Below are positions 40,201 to 52,508 of a stretch of 64,000 nucleotides of DNA, in pieces. The stretch covers positions 5,642,001 through 5,706,000 of the forward strand of contig CP075493.1 of assembly GCA_021613535.1 (NCBI GenBank). Direction: 5' to 3'. The notes under the pieces are model-generated. The model was given only the letters and a program-made list of their open reading frames with translations. It did no database searches and was not told the DNA's origin. The translations under genes were made by a program, and so were the position numbers. Source of the DNA: Adineta vaga. Lineage: Eukaryota > Rotifera. The number at the start of each line of letters is the position of its first letter. Positions within the stretch are counted from its first letter, which is position 1.

Positions 40201-41588
40201 ACTGCCATTTTTCTACTTGCCGTTAGCATATTTTCTTTTTGCTTTACGGAAAAACATAGTAGTTTGCTTCTTCTTTTTTTTCCTTCTCTTCTTTCTTATT
40301 GCACTTTCTCTTTTTTTTCCATTCTGTTATATCTAATTAGACATGTGTATGATGGAGAAGAAAAAACCGACAAGAAAGAAAAAACGGACCTTACATCATA
40401 ACATATTCTCTCACATGAATATTAGAATACATACCCGATGACTGATTTCTTGTTTGCTGATCGTGTTCATCGACATTCATCAAGCATTGATCAAGCCATG
40501 TGGTCTGATCATTAGTAGTACAACGATTATCATCCTATTGGAATAGAGTATACTAATTGATGAAAAGCCAAGAATTTCTCATATACCTGCTGCTGTTGCT
40601 GTTGTTTCGTCCTCCAATGAACCGAATCGTTTTCATCACATTGTTCAATACGTTCTTTTCTTCGTTCCTATGAATAGAAATAGGATCGTTAATAAAATAT
40701 TATCTATTCATTAGTATTTTATGAACATTCTTTTGTTGAAACGTCTTCTACCTGATATGTAAAATGTTCATGACATGGTAAAATACAATGTTCCAAAAGA
40801 TCTTGAATTCGTCGTCTTTTCTGTCTAGTCATGATGTTTTTCTATTTATCTACGATAACCATGACTGTTTTGTAAAACGAGAACACAAAAAATAAAGTGA
40901 GGTATATATATATATATTTTGATAAAGATGTTTCATATAGTTTGTCCACAGCTTTTTCGCGATTCGTTGATAAATGAAATGAAAGAACAAAGTACACATA
41001 ACTCGGGTATTGTCTATGTCAATTAGACAAAACAACATTTTTCTTAGAAGATGTATGGATTAGCACTTAACAGTTGTTTTTTCGGTAAACAAGTAAAAAG
41101 CAAGTAATACAAAGTTTACCTGCTGGACTAAAAGTATCTTCATGATTAAATCCGTAATTGATCGCATACATGTTTCATTTTGCATTTGATACGTAAGATG
41201 AAGTTCATGTAATTGACGATTTTCATTTTCGAGATGTTCAATACGTTTAGTCAGATAAATTTGTTCGTTATTAATCCATCTTTCATACTTAAAATAGAAG
41301 TTTTTTGAAAATATATTCTACTTGTTTTTCTTTGAAATATAAATTTACTCGTTCTTCTATTTGATCCAATCGTGTTCGTAAGAAATTATTTTCACTAAGA
41401 ACATTATCGATAATTAGATGTACATTTTTAAACTAAAACGATAAGTTTTGTTTTTCTGATATAGAGAAGTTCTTCTTTACCTGATCATCAATAGATAATT
41501 GATTTTGATACATCGTTTGTTTATTTGAGCAATGAAGTCGATTCTTCCATTGTCGTAATGTCGAACTCATTTCTTCAAACCAATTGAT
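37254..41588 (-). CDS. Large coiled-coil and Ser/Thr-rich protein, function unknown
   Basis: About nine exons. N-terminal exons (41588-41100) encode a coiled coil: WFEEMSSTLRQWKNRLHC, NVLSENNFLRTRLDQIEER, LTKRIEHLENENRQLHELHL, ending ITDLIMKILLVQQ. Phase-0 splicing continues to KNIMTRQKRRIQDLLEHC (about 40840-40752), a short Gln run, and WLDQCLMNVDEHDQQ. After an intron of about 900 bases (39520-40434) a 605-codon open stretch holds a Thr/Ser/Pro-rich disordered region and an acidic region (SDSLMEEELDWYSELEIL); a last exon ends at 37254. Likely a cytoskeleton- or microtubule-associated scaffold, but no family is recognised. The first exon begins INWFEE after an acceptor, so either ATG at 41572 is the start or an upstream exon exists. 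Convergent with the EF-hand gene, about 110 bases apart. Confidence 0.75.
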
Positions 41589-43466
41589 CTAGAAAACGAA
41601 AAAAGAAATCTAATAAATGAAATTGTAATTTTTTTTCTTCATCTTTTCAATATTTATTTATCTTACAAATGCGTACTACTTGCCTTCGGGTCAGTTAGTC
41701 ATACCTTGCAAGTAAACTTTAAGAAGTATATAGTACTCGAACGATTTAGTTAAGTAAACGAAAGAAGAAGAAGAAGAAAAAAAAACGCTTTCGTCTTTTC
41801 AGTGTCTACGATTACCTACTCATTTTACTTGACAAAAAAAAAGGAAGGAATGAAATGAACCGATTAAAAGAAGAGAAGAGGGTAGACAAATCAATGTCAA
41901 ATATTTAACGAAACTAGAATTGAACTCATCTCGTTGACTGTTGTTTTTCTTTTCTTATTCTTAAATTTATCTCGTTAGTTAGACAATCATCAACTATGTA
42001 TGACTTATTTGTTCTTCCTTCTTCATTTGACATTTGAAAAAAAAGACACGTCGTATATGAAGGTAAAAAAAAGTGTCTCAAATTTCATCTTTAGTATATA
42101 TATATATATAAAACGAAATCATTCGTTCTTTTATGCATGTGCATTTATCCAATTGATAAATTTAAGTAAATGCATATATATACTTGAATATTAAAATGCA
42201 TTTATCGAGTTGCTGTTTATACAATTATAAATGCGTTCGTTATACTAACTGTTGAGAATAAAATTCTAATAGACTTACGATTGAAAGATAAATTAATTTC
42301 AAAGTATTTCCAATGAATAATATAAAAGGCATGATTAAGATATCATTGGATTGAAAATTGAATAATAAATCAAGACATGAAATGTCAAGAGAGTTTGTAA
42401 TTTCTTGATTTGAGTTCTTTTTATTTTGCTAGTTGAAATGGGAATAAATAATGTACGAATTGTCTGAATGTTTTCTTGTTTGTTATTTTATCGCCATTCT
42501 CACTAGGGTATGTGATGTTCAGAAGACTAGGCGATAATGTTGAGCTCCATGATGACGAAACATAAAAGAAATGAAGAGAAAAAAAAACGAGAAGAGGAAA
42601 ACGTCGCTTTTGTCGTCGTTTTCTTCTCTGTGGATACACAACAACATCAATTATCTTTTTTCTACTCTCGTGTTATATCGTTTTCTTCTCGACTATGATC
42701 GATGAAAATAAAGTAATTGTTAGAAAGTTCGGATGCCTGAAAAAGAACACACGATTTCTTTCACAAGTCTTACTGTACGTTATATGTCTACATCGTGATT
42801 GCATGACGAAATATTTGTTCTTTTCTGATGATATACCATCTGCATCCCACTTCTGACAAATTTTCTTTATTAATAGAAACTTTCGAAGTTCAAACAATCA
42901 TCGAAATATTAAAAAAAAAGAAAGAAAACGACTAATCGATCATCGATGAATTACATGAACTAAAATTTCTCAGAGAATAACAATTGAATAATCGAATTCA
43001 TTTTATTCCCATGGTAATACATTTTCTCCTATTGAAATAATATAGACTAAATTTAATTCGTGAACAAAACCAAACAAACCCTGACACTACTACGACAATC
43101 GACTAAATCAAATAACTATTTACTATAGCAAATAACTCATGACTTTTTATCTAGAAAAATACTCTTACAGCTACTTAATTGCTTTTTTTTTGATTGATAT
43201 ACACAAATGACACACATGTCTAATATACATTCGAATGAGTTACAAAAAGAAGAAAGATACATTACCTGTATATTTCGGTGGAAATATTCAATTAAATGAT
43301 AGATTTTTACATTAATTATATTTCTTTATTGGACAAATTAATTATCGAGCAATATTTATTAAATATTTTCTTGTATTTACGTCTTTCTTTTTTATCAATT
43401 AGTTTGATATATCAAATATTCGACTAATATTCATGTTTCTCTCCATATATGCTGTACCAAAGTTCA
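41589..43466. other. Intergenic, about 1.9 kb, no gene recognised
   Basis: Short frames at 42000-42194 and 42421-42897 have low-complexity composition and no splice partners. A (TA)n run lies at about 42095-42109. Nothing supported. Confidence 0.5.
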
Positions 43467-45127
43467 TTATAGCTGAGAATTTTCTTCATTTGTATTTTTT
43501 TGTATCGGTCCATGAAATTTATGATATTGTGAACGAATAAGTCGATAAATCATTTCAGCAATTTCCATTAATGAAAGAAAACTAATACCAATCCAAAGAC
43601 CTGTTTGTCCACCAACATTAGAAAGAACATCAACTGCACTAATCGTTGGCTGTTGTGAATACACTTCACTTCGGCTTGTTTCATATGCAACTTCGAAAGA
43701 AACGTAACTTAATTGAATTTCTGATGGCCATGTTGTTGACCAATTAATTGGTAATGGAACGTCTGTTGATTCAACAAATTGTTTAATATCATTCATTAAA
43801 TAAGCTGGTGGTGCATAGACGGATGTTAATCTAATTATAAATTCATTGTACGTACATTCTTGTTGACACGCAGGACAATACTTCGTCCATATACTTCGTG
43901 TATTCAAAAGTTCAGCTGATGCGTCAACATAACAAGGATCACTCATATTACAAAATAGTACACGAATCCATTTATCACTACCAGGAGATACAATATAACG
44001 TATAGTCCAACGAAACGGATTTCCACAACCACATTTATCATATCTAAAACAAATTATAAATATTAAAAATTAAGTTTTCCTCCAAATATGTTTGTCTTAC
44101 GTATAAGCCTGTATACAAACAGCATAACATACAGTTTGTTTATATCCGTATTCAGTATCATGATATTCATTATACATGACTTGCATTCCTAGATTAACTT
44201 TATCACTACATGACGTATAAGGTGATGATAAGAAATAACTCGTTTTCTTCGAATATCCTAATCTATGATGTCGATTAGGTGCAAGATGCATCGGTGTCAA
44301 TTCCATGTCTGGTAATAGCTGATTATCATGAACTAATGCTGCCACGCCAATACCTAGAATAAAAATCTATATAACATTGAAATCTCAACTTTACTCTTAC
44401 CATTCGAAAAATAAGGTACATATTGATGTTGATGAACATAGAGACGGATTTCAAGGATTCCAGTTCCTCCATAAGTTGCACTATCTTTTACAGGACTATT
44501 GAGAGAATCTTTTAATTTAGCATTGAATGTATAACATAGTCCATATTGTGGTGATATAAACCAAGTGAAATTCGCTGCTGTACATAATATATTATTGAAA
44601 GAACAATGCATCATCATTGATTCCAATGAATAGAAGTATTCGTCTAAGGATTCATTTTGATTGAGTTTATAGATTAAAAAATCACGAATATATAAAGCAT
44701 GCTTGCTAGTAAAGTTTTTTATATCAGTTATATTAAGTAGATTAAATGTTTTCGTATAATTGAGAAATGGTTCAATAAATCGATCGTATCGTAAAGGTGA
44801 ATAATTACAGATTGTTACTGCCGGAAAAGCTTGTGGCCATTCATTGACAATAGCTACAGATGTTTGAGATGGATATTCAAAGTATGCTCGAATCGATTGA
44901 GTTACAAAAAAAATCATTATACCAGTAAAAATAAGTAATGAAATCGACCAAAACATTCGATTATGCACACTTTCGCTACGAGCTATACCTGGTATACCAT
45001 GAGTTGATGTGTTCAAGCTAAACTCTTTGATAATTGAAGCAGCTCGTCGAGAATCTGAAGGTGATTTCAATGCGTCTCGATTGACAGGAAATACATTTGT
45101 AATAGATTTGATTGTATCAGTTGACAT
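43467..45127 (-). CDS. DEG/ENaC-family sodium channel subunit (FaNaC/ASIC-like)
   Basis: Trimeric, amiloride-type cation channel of the plasma membrane. Three exons (45127 to about 44402, about 44354-44100, about 44044-43467), start MSTDTIKSITNVFPVNR. An HG gating motif (STHGIPGIARS) precedes TM1 (SISLLIFTGIMIFFVTQSI). The post-TM1 FPAVTICNYSPLRYDRF matches the family. The extracellular domain is Cys-rich (YKQTVCYAVCIQAY, KCGCGNPF, CPACQQECTYNEF). The pre-TM2/TM2 region reads LSNVGGQTGLWIGISFLSLM then EIAEMIYRL, containing the G-x-S selectivity filter (GIS). About 520 residues, full length. Which ligand gates it (peptide, proton, mechanical) cannot be told. Confidence 0.94.
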
Positions 45128-46092
45128 GTTATTGGAAAATAATGTTTCAGTTGTGTAGGATCATAAATATATATATATGCAGGTCAATAACGACTGGATG
45201 AATTGATTCTATTCAAATAGAAATTTCGAACACTATGTACTAATATGTTGAGTTCTTCAATTCGCTGACTGATTCTATTGTTAAAGTATAGAATTAGTAT
45301 GCAGTAGTCACTGCAGGGAACTTGCTAAAATGAATTGGTTTATTGTAGCAAATATTTATGAAAACTACTTCAATATCAACCATCGATTTTCACGGTAAAA
45401 TTTTCCTTGCAAGAACACAATCAAAAGATTACTAATCTAAGTAAATATAAATATTATTCTGAAGCATTTTCAGCATATTATATAATTATGCTGTTGTCAT
45501 TTTGATCTAGAAAAATACGTATTTAATAGTACAAAAAAACATGTTGTGCTATCAACCAATCCAGTATTTATAGTCGCATTATAATTCGACGATTGACTAT
45601 GTACACATAAGTATGTTTCATTCTAATAAATCTTGTCAAAATAACGAATTATTAAACTATTCTATAGGAGCAACTTGATTGATCTTACATTCATTGCGAA
45701 AACAATCAACTACAATCGGATATAGAGATTTGACAACGGAAAGATGTTATATTGTTTAGTTGAGAATGTTTTGTAATTAGACCGAAAAAACTCACCATGA
45801 ATTTGTAGACAATGTGAATATACTCATAAAATAATTAGTTCACACTTTAATTCAATAATTTTTACTAAAATTATCGAGAATAATAATTATTTTTCATAGT
45901 TTCTTAAACTGAGAAATTAAATTTATTTTTCAAAGCTAATTATTTTAACAAATACAACGCAATAAGTATTTCGAGTTCATACATGCCAATACAAATGTAT
46001 ATACAAATAATTCTCGATAAGAAAATGTCACACACAAACAGATTCATTTTTCACAGACAAGAAATTAACATAGTTGTTCTTCGCAGATTCAT
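45128..46092. other. Intergenic, no gene recognised
   Basis: AT-rich region between the channel and nuclear receptor A. Nothing supported. Confidence 0.5.
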
Positions 46093-47567
46093 TTATTCTA
46101 ATCGAAAAACACATTGCATTAATTGATCAGATATATTAGTTGATTTTTCCCTTCGAACAATATCTTCCATAACATTCATCAATGTTTGAAATTGTAAGAT
46201 TTGTTTCTTTATAATATCCATTGATTGTATTGCTTCATCTTCTGAATATAAATGTTTTAAATATCGCCAAAGTAATGCAATAAAAAACTCATGAAGTTCT
46301 TCGATACGAAATTTATCGGAATAATCATTACATTCATAAATAGTAAAGATAAAAACAATCAAGGCTAATTTTAAAATCAATGGATGCTCATAAAAACGAT
46401 AGAGACATTGACGTGCTTGCGACATATGATGATGAAAATCTTGATGGATCCATTTACTCATGAAATAACCAATGCTTGGACTTTCAGAAAAGTTTTGAAT
46501 AAGAATATCATGTAAATGAATGATATTAATAAGATTTGATTTTATCAATCGAACTTCATCGTCTAGATTTAATTGTTTAAATTGAGGAATTTTTTTATAA
46601 AATTCAATCAAGGATTTATGAATTGCACTTTCTTTATCAAGAAATTGTATTAATGACATCGATTCATTGTAATGATTGAAACGTAAACCATCTGTTTGAT
46701 TTGCTGTTGATTGATAAGCATGCGTAATGTTATTTAACAAAATATTATCTGCTTCATCCAAATTTCCATGAAAACCAATATTTCTTACACTAAATATCTA
46801 TGATATTTTCAAAAATAAGATTATCATTTTCTGACCATTGTGTATTTACCGATTGATCAACATCGCCTGATTTTATCATCAAACGTTTTTTCTTTCGTAC
46901 AACAAGTGGAAGATTAAGAACAGGTGGTGCGTCGCATCCTGATTTATTTCGTTTTCTTTCCTGTTTCATCAGCTTTTGTAATTGTCGTAGTTTTGTTTCT
47001 TCTTCTGTTCGAATCCAATCTTTTCGCATTTTGATATCGAAACATTTCTTTAGTCGACAATATGTACATTGTCGACGTGTATGAATATTGATGATACATG
47101 AACCAGAAAAATGACATTTCAAATCGGACTAGAAACAAATATATATATATTCGTTTATTGCCTTATTATTTACGAACTCTTACGGTTTCTCGTAAAGCAT
47201 TTCGACGAAAAAATGCTTTACATGATTCGCATGTGATTTGATCGAAGTTATAACCCGTTGCTGGTGCACCACAAACACGACATATGAGATCACATTGAAG
47301 AGTTTCTATTTGAGAATCATGTGTTTGTTGTAAATGAGACTAAATTAAAAGAAAGATATTAAATTTTCAATAAATATTAAAATTATCACAACTTACTTCG
47401 TCGGATTTAAGTAGATGTATGTATTGTTCGACATCTGATAGATGATCTTGATTATACGTTTCATGGGGCGCAGAATCCAACAATGCAGGAAATAAATCAG
47501 TGTAATTCAATTCATCAAATGGTAAGATATGATCCCAATCGGAATGATTTAAAATCGTAGTTGTCAT
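46093..47567 (-). CDS. Nuclear receptor A, NR1J/DHR96-like (ESCKA P-box)
   Basis: Ligand-regulated transcription factor. Exon 1 (47567 to about 47398) is an acidic N-terminus. The DNA-binding domain spans two exons: zinc finger 1 (about 47310-47185) CRVCGAPATGYNFDQITCES then CKAFFRRNA, and zinc finger 2 (from about 47130) CHFSGSCIINIHTRRQCTYC then RLKKCFDIKMRKDWI. The P-box ESCKA is characteristic of the NR1J/DAF-12/DHR96 group. After a basic hinge, an intron of about 52 bases (acceptor AATATCATAG) leads to a ligand-binding domain (46790-46093): IPQFKQLNLDDEVRLIKSN matches the helix 3-4 signature. LBD helices 10-12 are short. Tandem with receptor B about 650 bases upstream. Ligand unknown. 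Confidence 0.9.
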
Positions 47568-48223
47568 TATACAGAACTGAGTTTGTTTTTTTCTTTTTTG
47601 TATTCAGTCCAAAGTATTGTATTGTAAAAATTTTCTTTCTCTAGCAATTGGCGTTTTGTATTATTACCTCTCCTTCTCAAAAACAAATGTCAATACATTA
47701 TGTTTTTTTCTCTTCCTTTTTATAGGAATGGAATACGCCTAATGATGTTTTTACGTCTTTATTTTTTTTTTCTTCACATATATATAACCCGATGAATCAT
47801 ACGTCAGGTAGAACGAACAAAAAAAAAGTATTCAGAAGCCGTTTAATAAATGACGGTGCGTCATCGAATCGAATACGATTATGAAGAAAAAGTCATGTCT
47901 CTTGCTTAGAAACCAATATTTTGGAGATATTGTCATAATATCTGATAATAAATGGGCGATAAAGTGAGTAATCGATCAAAGTCATAACTGAGTTCTGTTA
48001 TATAAACAAATGAGATGTTTTTCTATAAATAAGACACAAGCGTAATTTATTTTCAATTTGAAAAATAAAAGAACAATATACAACAATAAACTGTATTTTC
48101 TCTGCTAAAATTCATCCCAAGAAGAAAAAGAAAACATTTAGCTAGCATATATAAATATATACATGTGTTTGAAACAAATCTGCAGATTTATATTTTACAT
48201 TTTGATGTCGAAAACTATTTTTA
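47568..48223. other. Intergenic between the two nuclear receptors
   Basis: No coding frame. It carries the 5' flank of receptor A and the 3' end of receptor B. Confidence 0.5.
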
Positions 48224-49818
48224 TTAAACTTCTGTTTGGCCATTCAATTCAAAGATTGTTTCTATTAATTCATGAAATTTTTCCTTTTTAAGCATTTGTC
48301 GCATATGGCTTTCCAAAATAACCATCAGTAATTGATAACGTAACATTTGTGTGACAATTATTTCCATCGCTAATACTGCATCGTTTTCATCAAACAGATA
48401 ATTTAAATATCGCCAAAGTAATGCTGTATAGAAATCTTGATGTTTCATCAATAGTTTCTTAGTTTTGTATTCATCGAATTCGTTTGAACTATGTGTCGCA
48501 GATAGATTCATACTGAATAGAAAAACAATTAATGCAAGGTTTAATAGTAAAGGATATTTCATAAAACGATTGAAACGATGATACGTTCGAGACATTTGTT
48601 CATGAAATTCTACATTAATCCATTTCGACATATGTTTACCAATTTGAGGAGGCTCTTCGAAATTATCCACAAGGATATGATGTAAATGTATAATTGTTCG
48701 AAAATTGGATTTAATTAAGTGAACCTGATCATCAATATGTAATCGTTTAAAATCAGGAATTTGTTTAAAGAACATAATTAATGATATGTGCATCGAACAT
48801 TCATCATTTATGAATTGTGAGAATGTGGTATTGTCAGTATATTTTGTAATAAACGTACGATCTATTTTATCGGCTTCTATTTGATAAGCATGCTTGATAT
48901 TATTTAACCAGATATTATCTTCATTATCTAGATTCCTGTGAAAACCAAAGTATGTTCCATTGAATGCCTATATACACAACAAATTAAATATTATATATGC
49001 ACTGATTGATTCTTTTACGTACTGGTTGAAGAATATTGAATGGTTTATTCATCAAACGTTTTTTCTTTCGTACAACAAGTGGAAGATTAACAGCAGGTAG
49101 TACGTCGCATCCTGATTTATTTCGTTTTCTTTCCTGTTTCATCAGCTTTTGTAATTGTCGTAGTTTTGTTTCTTCTTCTGTTCGAATCCAATCTTTTCGC
49201 ATTTTGATATCGAAACATTTCTTTAGTCGACAATATGTACATTGTCGACGTGTATGAATATTAATGATACATGAACCAGAAAACCGACACTTCATATCAG
49301 GCTAGAAACAAATTCAAAGTTATTCAATTCGTTTGAACTATAAGTACTACAAAAACGTAATCATGGATATATAAACGAGAACTTCAATTGTTCACTGAAT
49401 GATAAGCGGTGATTAGTAATATGAATACTCTTACCATATGTTTCAAAGCATTTCGACGAAAAAATGCTTTACATGATTCACATGTGACTTGATCAAAATT
49501 ATGACCTGTGGCTGGTGCACCACAAACACGACATGTGAGATCACATTGAAGTGTTTCTGATGATAAAGATGCTTGTGATTGATCATTCTATGAAAATAAA
49601 GAAAAGAATTAAGATAGAATATACTCTATCGAAACTTGATCTACTTCGGGCGATAAATCCAGGTCATTCAAAATCATTTCAATGTTATCATTATTATCAT
49701 TGAAATGAGTAAAATTATTGAAGTCTTCATCAGGAAATATATCATTCGGTAGTGAAAATAGATCATCGACGTCAAATAATGGAAGAGAAGTACGATATTG
49801 ATTACTTAAGAACGTCAT
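48224..49818 (-). CDS. Nuclear receptor B, tandem paralogue of A (ESCKA P-box)
   Basis: Same exon structure as receptor A. Start MTFLSNQYRTSLPLFDVDD at 49818; the ATG is 9 bases after AATATTTTAATTAG, a possible trans-splice acceptor. Zinc finger 1 (about 49545-49440): CRVCGAPATGHNFDQVTCES then CKAFFRRNA; zinc finger 2 (49295-49200): CRFSGSCIINIHTRRQCTYC. An intron with donor after FNILQP joins in phase 0 to AFNGTYFGFHRNLDNEDN. The ligand-binding domain has IPDFKRLHIDDQVHLIKSNF and extends to ELNGQTEV at 48224. The LBD diverges clearly from A while zinc finger 2 and the hinge are almost identical at DNA level (49049-49283 against 46876-47110). Ligand unknown. Confidence 0.9.
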
Positions 49819-50976
49819 TGTGAATATCTAATTAAAATATTGATAGAATATTTGTCTCATATAATTTACTATAGAGATTTATGTGTCATAAAAACATGTT
49901 ACAATTAAACTAAAATAAAAAATAAAAAAATCCGCCTAAGTACAGCACTATGTCGCGAAAATGTTTTTTTCTTTTTGCATTTCTGTTTCTCTGTCACTCG
50001 TATTGCATACGACAATCGTCATTCTTCACATTTTTTGCTGCAGTCAGTTTGATGAAAAAAAGAAAAAAGCTGTATATTTTTTTTTCTGTTCTGTAATTTT
50101 TATTTAGGCGAGTGTGTATCGATGAAAAACCGACCATTTTATTTGTTTGACGGTACAAGAAGCAAGAGAATGATTCAATAAAGATACAGAACACGAAAAA
50201 GGTAAACTTTTAGAGAATGGTAGTTCTATCAATGATTATTTGTCATTCGATTAGTAGTACTTTTGACTCATCGATCAATTATGCAAAATTTTATTAGAAC
50301 CAAAAATGTTTCTTTGTATTGCAAGTGTGTATAAAAGAACGTGCTACAGATGGCAGTTATGTTTTCGATCAATATTATTTTGAAATAGTCGACGTCATAG
50401 GTTCGAATTAATCTAAAAGACTGGTAACATCTTGAATAGGGCACGCATTTTCATGTTTTCTTTTCTACGAATAGCTACGTTAAAATAGATTTCTCAGTTG
50501 TGTGTTTTTGTCATGTGCTTACAAGTAAACTAAATTTTGTTCAAAAGAAAAAGAAAAAAAATGCGCGGATGTCGTTTTCTGAAAGTGATGAATAAATAAA
50601 AGAAGAAAAATAGCGGCACAGATCAAGTGTTGAATTCTATTACTATCACATCCTGAATATTCACATAAGACAAAAGGAATCAATGTTTTTCTGTGGAATA
50701 ATTCATTTGTGAAAGTAAATAATCAAGATAGTTGATGAAAAACAAGGAAAAAGAAACAAAACGTTACATATATTGAAAGTTTTAAAAGGCTCCAAGGCAG
50801 AATAATCTTAAGGAAATAAATAAGTTTGTTAAGACTGACATCTGTAGTTGTGGATTGTCATACGTTTTCTATACGTCCAAAGTGAATCAAGTTAGAATGA
50901 TATAGTAAGTATCTCTATACTCGAACTCGACAGTGCTTGCTTGATTGATTGTACTGTTCTGGAGAACTGATTGATA
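49819..50976. other. Divergent intergenic region, no gene recognised
   Basis: Separates receptor B (-) from USP30 (+). Several short frames lack coding features. Confidence 0.5.
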
Positions 50977-52365
50977 ATGTTAACAATTCCTGTTTATTTC
51001 ACATCACCAATTGTAATTAGTGTTAGTATTTTAACAGCAATTGGTGTCTATGTACTTTTTGGACCTGAACCACAAGATCGACGGAAACGAGGTATGTTTG
51101 AGACTTTTTATTTTAAAAAGTTTCTTTCATGATTTCAATAGGGCATCCTGGAGGATTAGTCAATTATGGAAATAATTGTTTTGCTAATGCGATTGTTCAA
51201 TGTCTTGCCTCATCTTCGATATTCATTCATTGGCTTGAACAATATCTTCACAAAAATCGTGTTGCACAAATTCTTCTCGATTTGATACATTCTATAAATG
51301 ATAAATCAGGATCTTACTCACAAGAATCAACTGTTGCAACACTAATTGATCATATGCGTCAACCACGATGGTTAAGTCCATTTGAACAACAAGATAGTCA
51401 TGAATTTCTGCTCTCGTTAATCAATGTATTAACATATAAACAATCCGTACAAACAAAACAACATGGTTTTGCTGCTTGTCTTGATTCTGATGAACAGGAT
51501 GAAACCAAATCTCTGTTGATTACTGAAAGTCCATTGATAACTCCTCATCCATTTCAAGGTTTACAAGCAACACAATTACAATGTATAGAATGTAAACATA
51601 AAGTAAATTCTCTCGCATTTTTTCTAGATTTCCTTTTTTATATCTATTGTCTTTTATTGAGAATCCAATTAGTGTATCTCTTTTTGAAACTTTATCATTA
51701 GTCATTCCTGATCGACAAATATCCAATGCATCAGTATGATATTACTGTTGATAGAATACAGAAATTAATTTTTTTTTTATATCTTCAGCCATTTACTACT
51801 CGACAACAACGAAATTTTACATTACAAGAATTGATTGGTAATTATCTCAAATCAGAAATGATAACAAGTTTAACATGTAGTCAATGTAAATCAAAAAGCA
51901 ACTTACCACATCGAAAAATAACAACATTTTCTCGAGTAAATCAATCTGATTTTTTAAACTTTTCTCAGCTATGAACTTTGCTTTTTTTAGCTACCAGAAA
52001 TTCTTTGTTTGCATATTATTCGAACAACATGGACAAATGAAGGTTGGCCGACGAAAAATACAAGTCATATTTCATTTCCTGATCTATTAGATATGAATCC
52101 ATTTATATCATTATCACGCCTTCTCCCTGCTAATATACCTCCAACTCAAACAATCAAAAAACCATCGAATGCTCTCTATCGACTCAATTCCGTCCTTGTA
52201 CATTTAGGTGGTATCAGTGAAGCTGGACATTTTATTATTTATAGAAGACGCATAGATAATCATGGATGGTTATCCATATCTGATGATTCTATTCGAGAAT
52301 GTAGCGACCTTCAAGTATTCGCTTCCATGGCCTATATTTTGTTTTATGAAAGAATAAAAAAATAA
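50977..52365 (+). CDS. USP30: Ubiquitin carboxyl-terminal hydrolase 30, mitochondrial
   Basis: Deubiquitinase anchored in the outer mitochondrial membrane that opposes PINK1/parkin mitophagy. Five exons. Residues about 1-38 contain one membrane anchor (SPIVISVSILTAIGVYVLFG) followed by the basic DRRKRG, as in animal USP30. The Cys box is GGLVNYGNNCFANAIVQCL and the His box SEAGHFIIYRR. The third position reads WLSISDDS, with Ser where most USPs have Asn/Asp; human USP30 likewise uses a C-H-S triad. The Cys pairs C-x2-C (LQCIECKHK and TCSQCKSK) give the zinc ribbon. Phase-0 splicing from CKHK to NPISVSLFETLSLVIPD (intron 51604 to about 51661) restores the family alignment. Shorter than the human protein because a mid-domain insertion is missing. 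Confidence 0.92.
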
Positions 52366-52508
52366 CTGATTTTTGTATTATTTTTTTTAATTTAATAAGA
52401 ACAAAAAATAGATAATGTGAGAAAACAAATATTTGCATACAGATGTTTGTTATCCCATTCTTGTTGCTAATCAAAATTTGTGAAAGCATAATAATAACAG
52501 TGCAAAGA

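Noticed and set aside
39520-40434. Open frame at 40133-40336 as a gene
   Set aside because: It lies inside the large intron of the coiled-coil/Ser-rich gene, on the other strand, and is a low-complexity Phe/Leu-rich frame without splice or start support.
50400-50420. tRNA B-box-like GGTTCGAATTA
   Set aside because: It departs from the B-box consensus at the last bases and no cloverleaf can be drawn around it.
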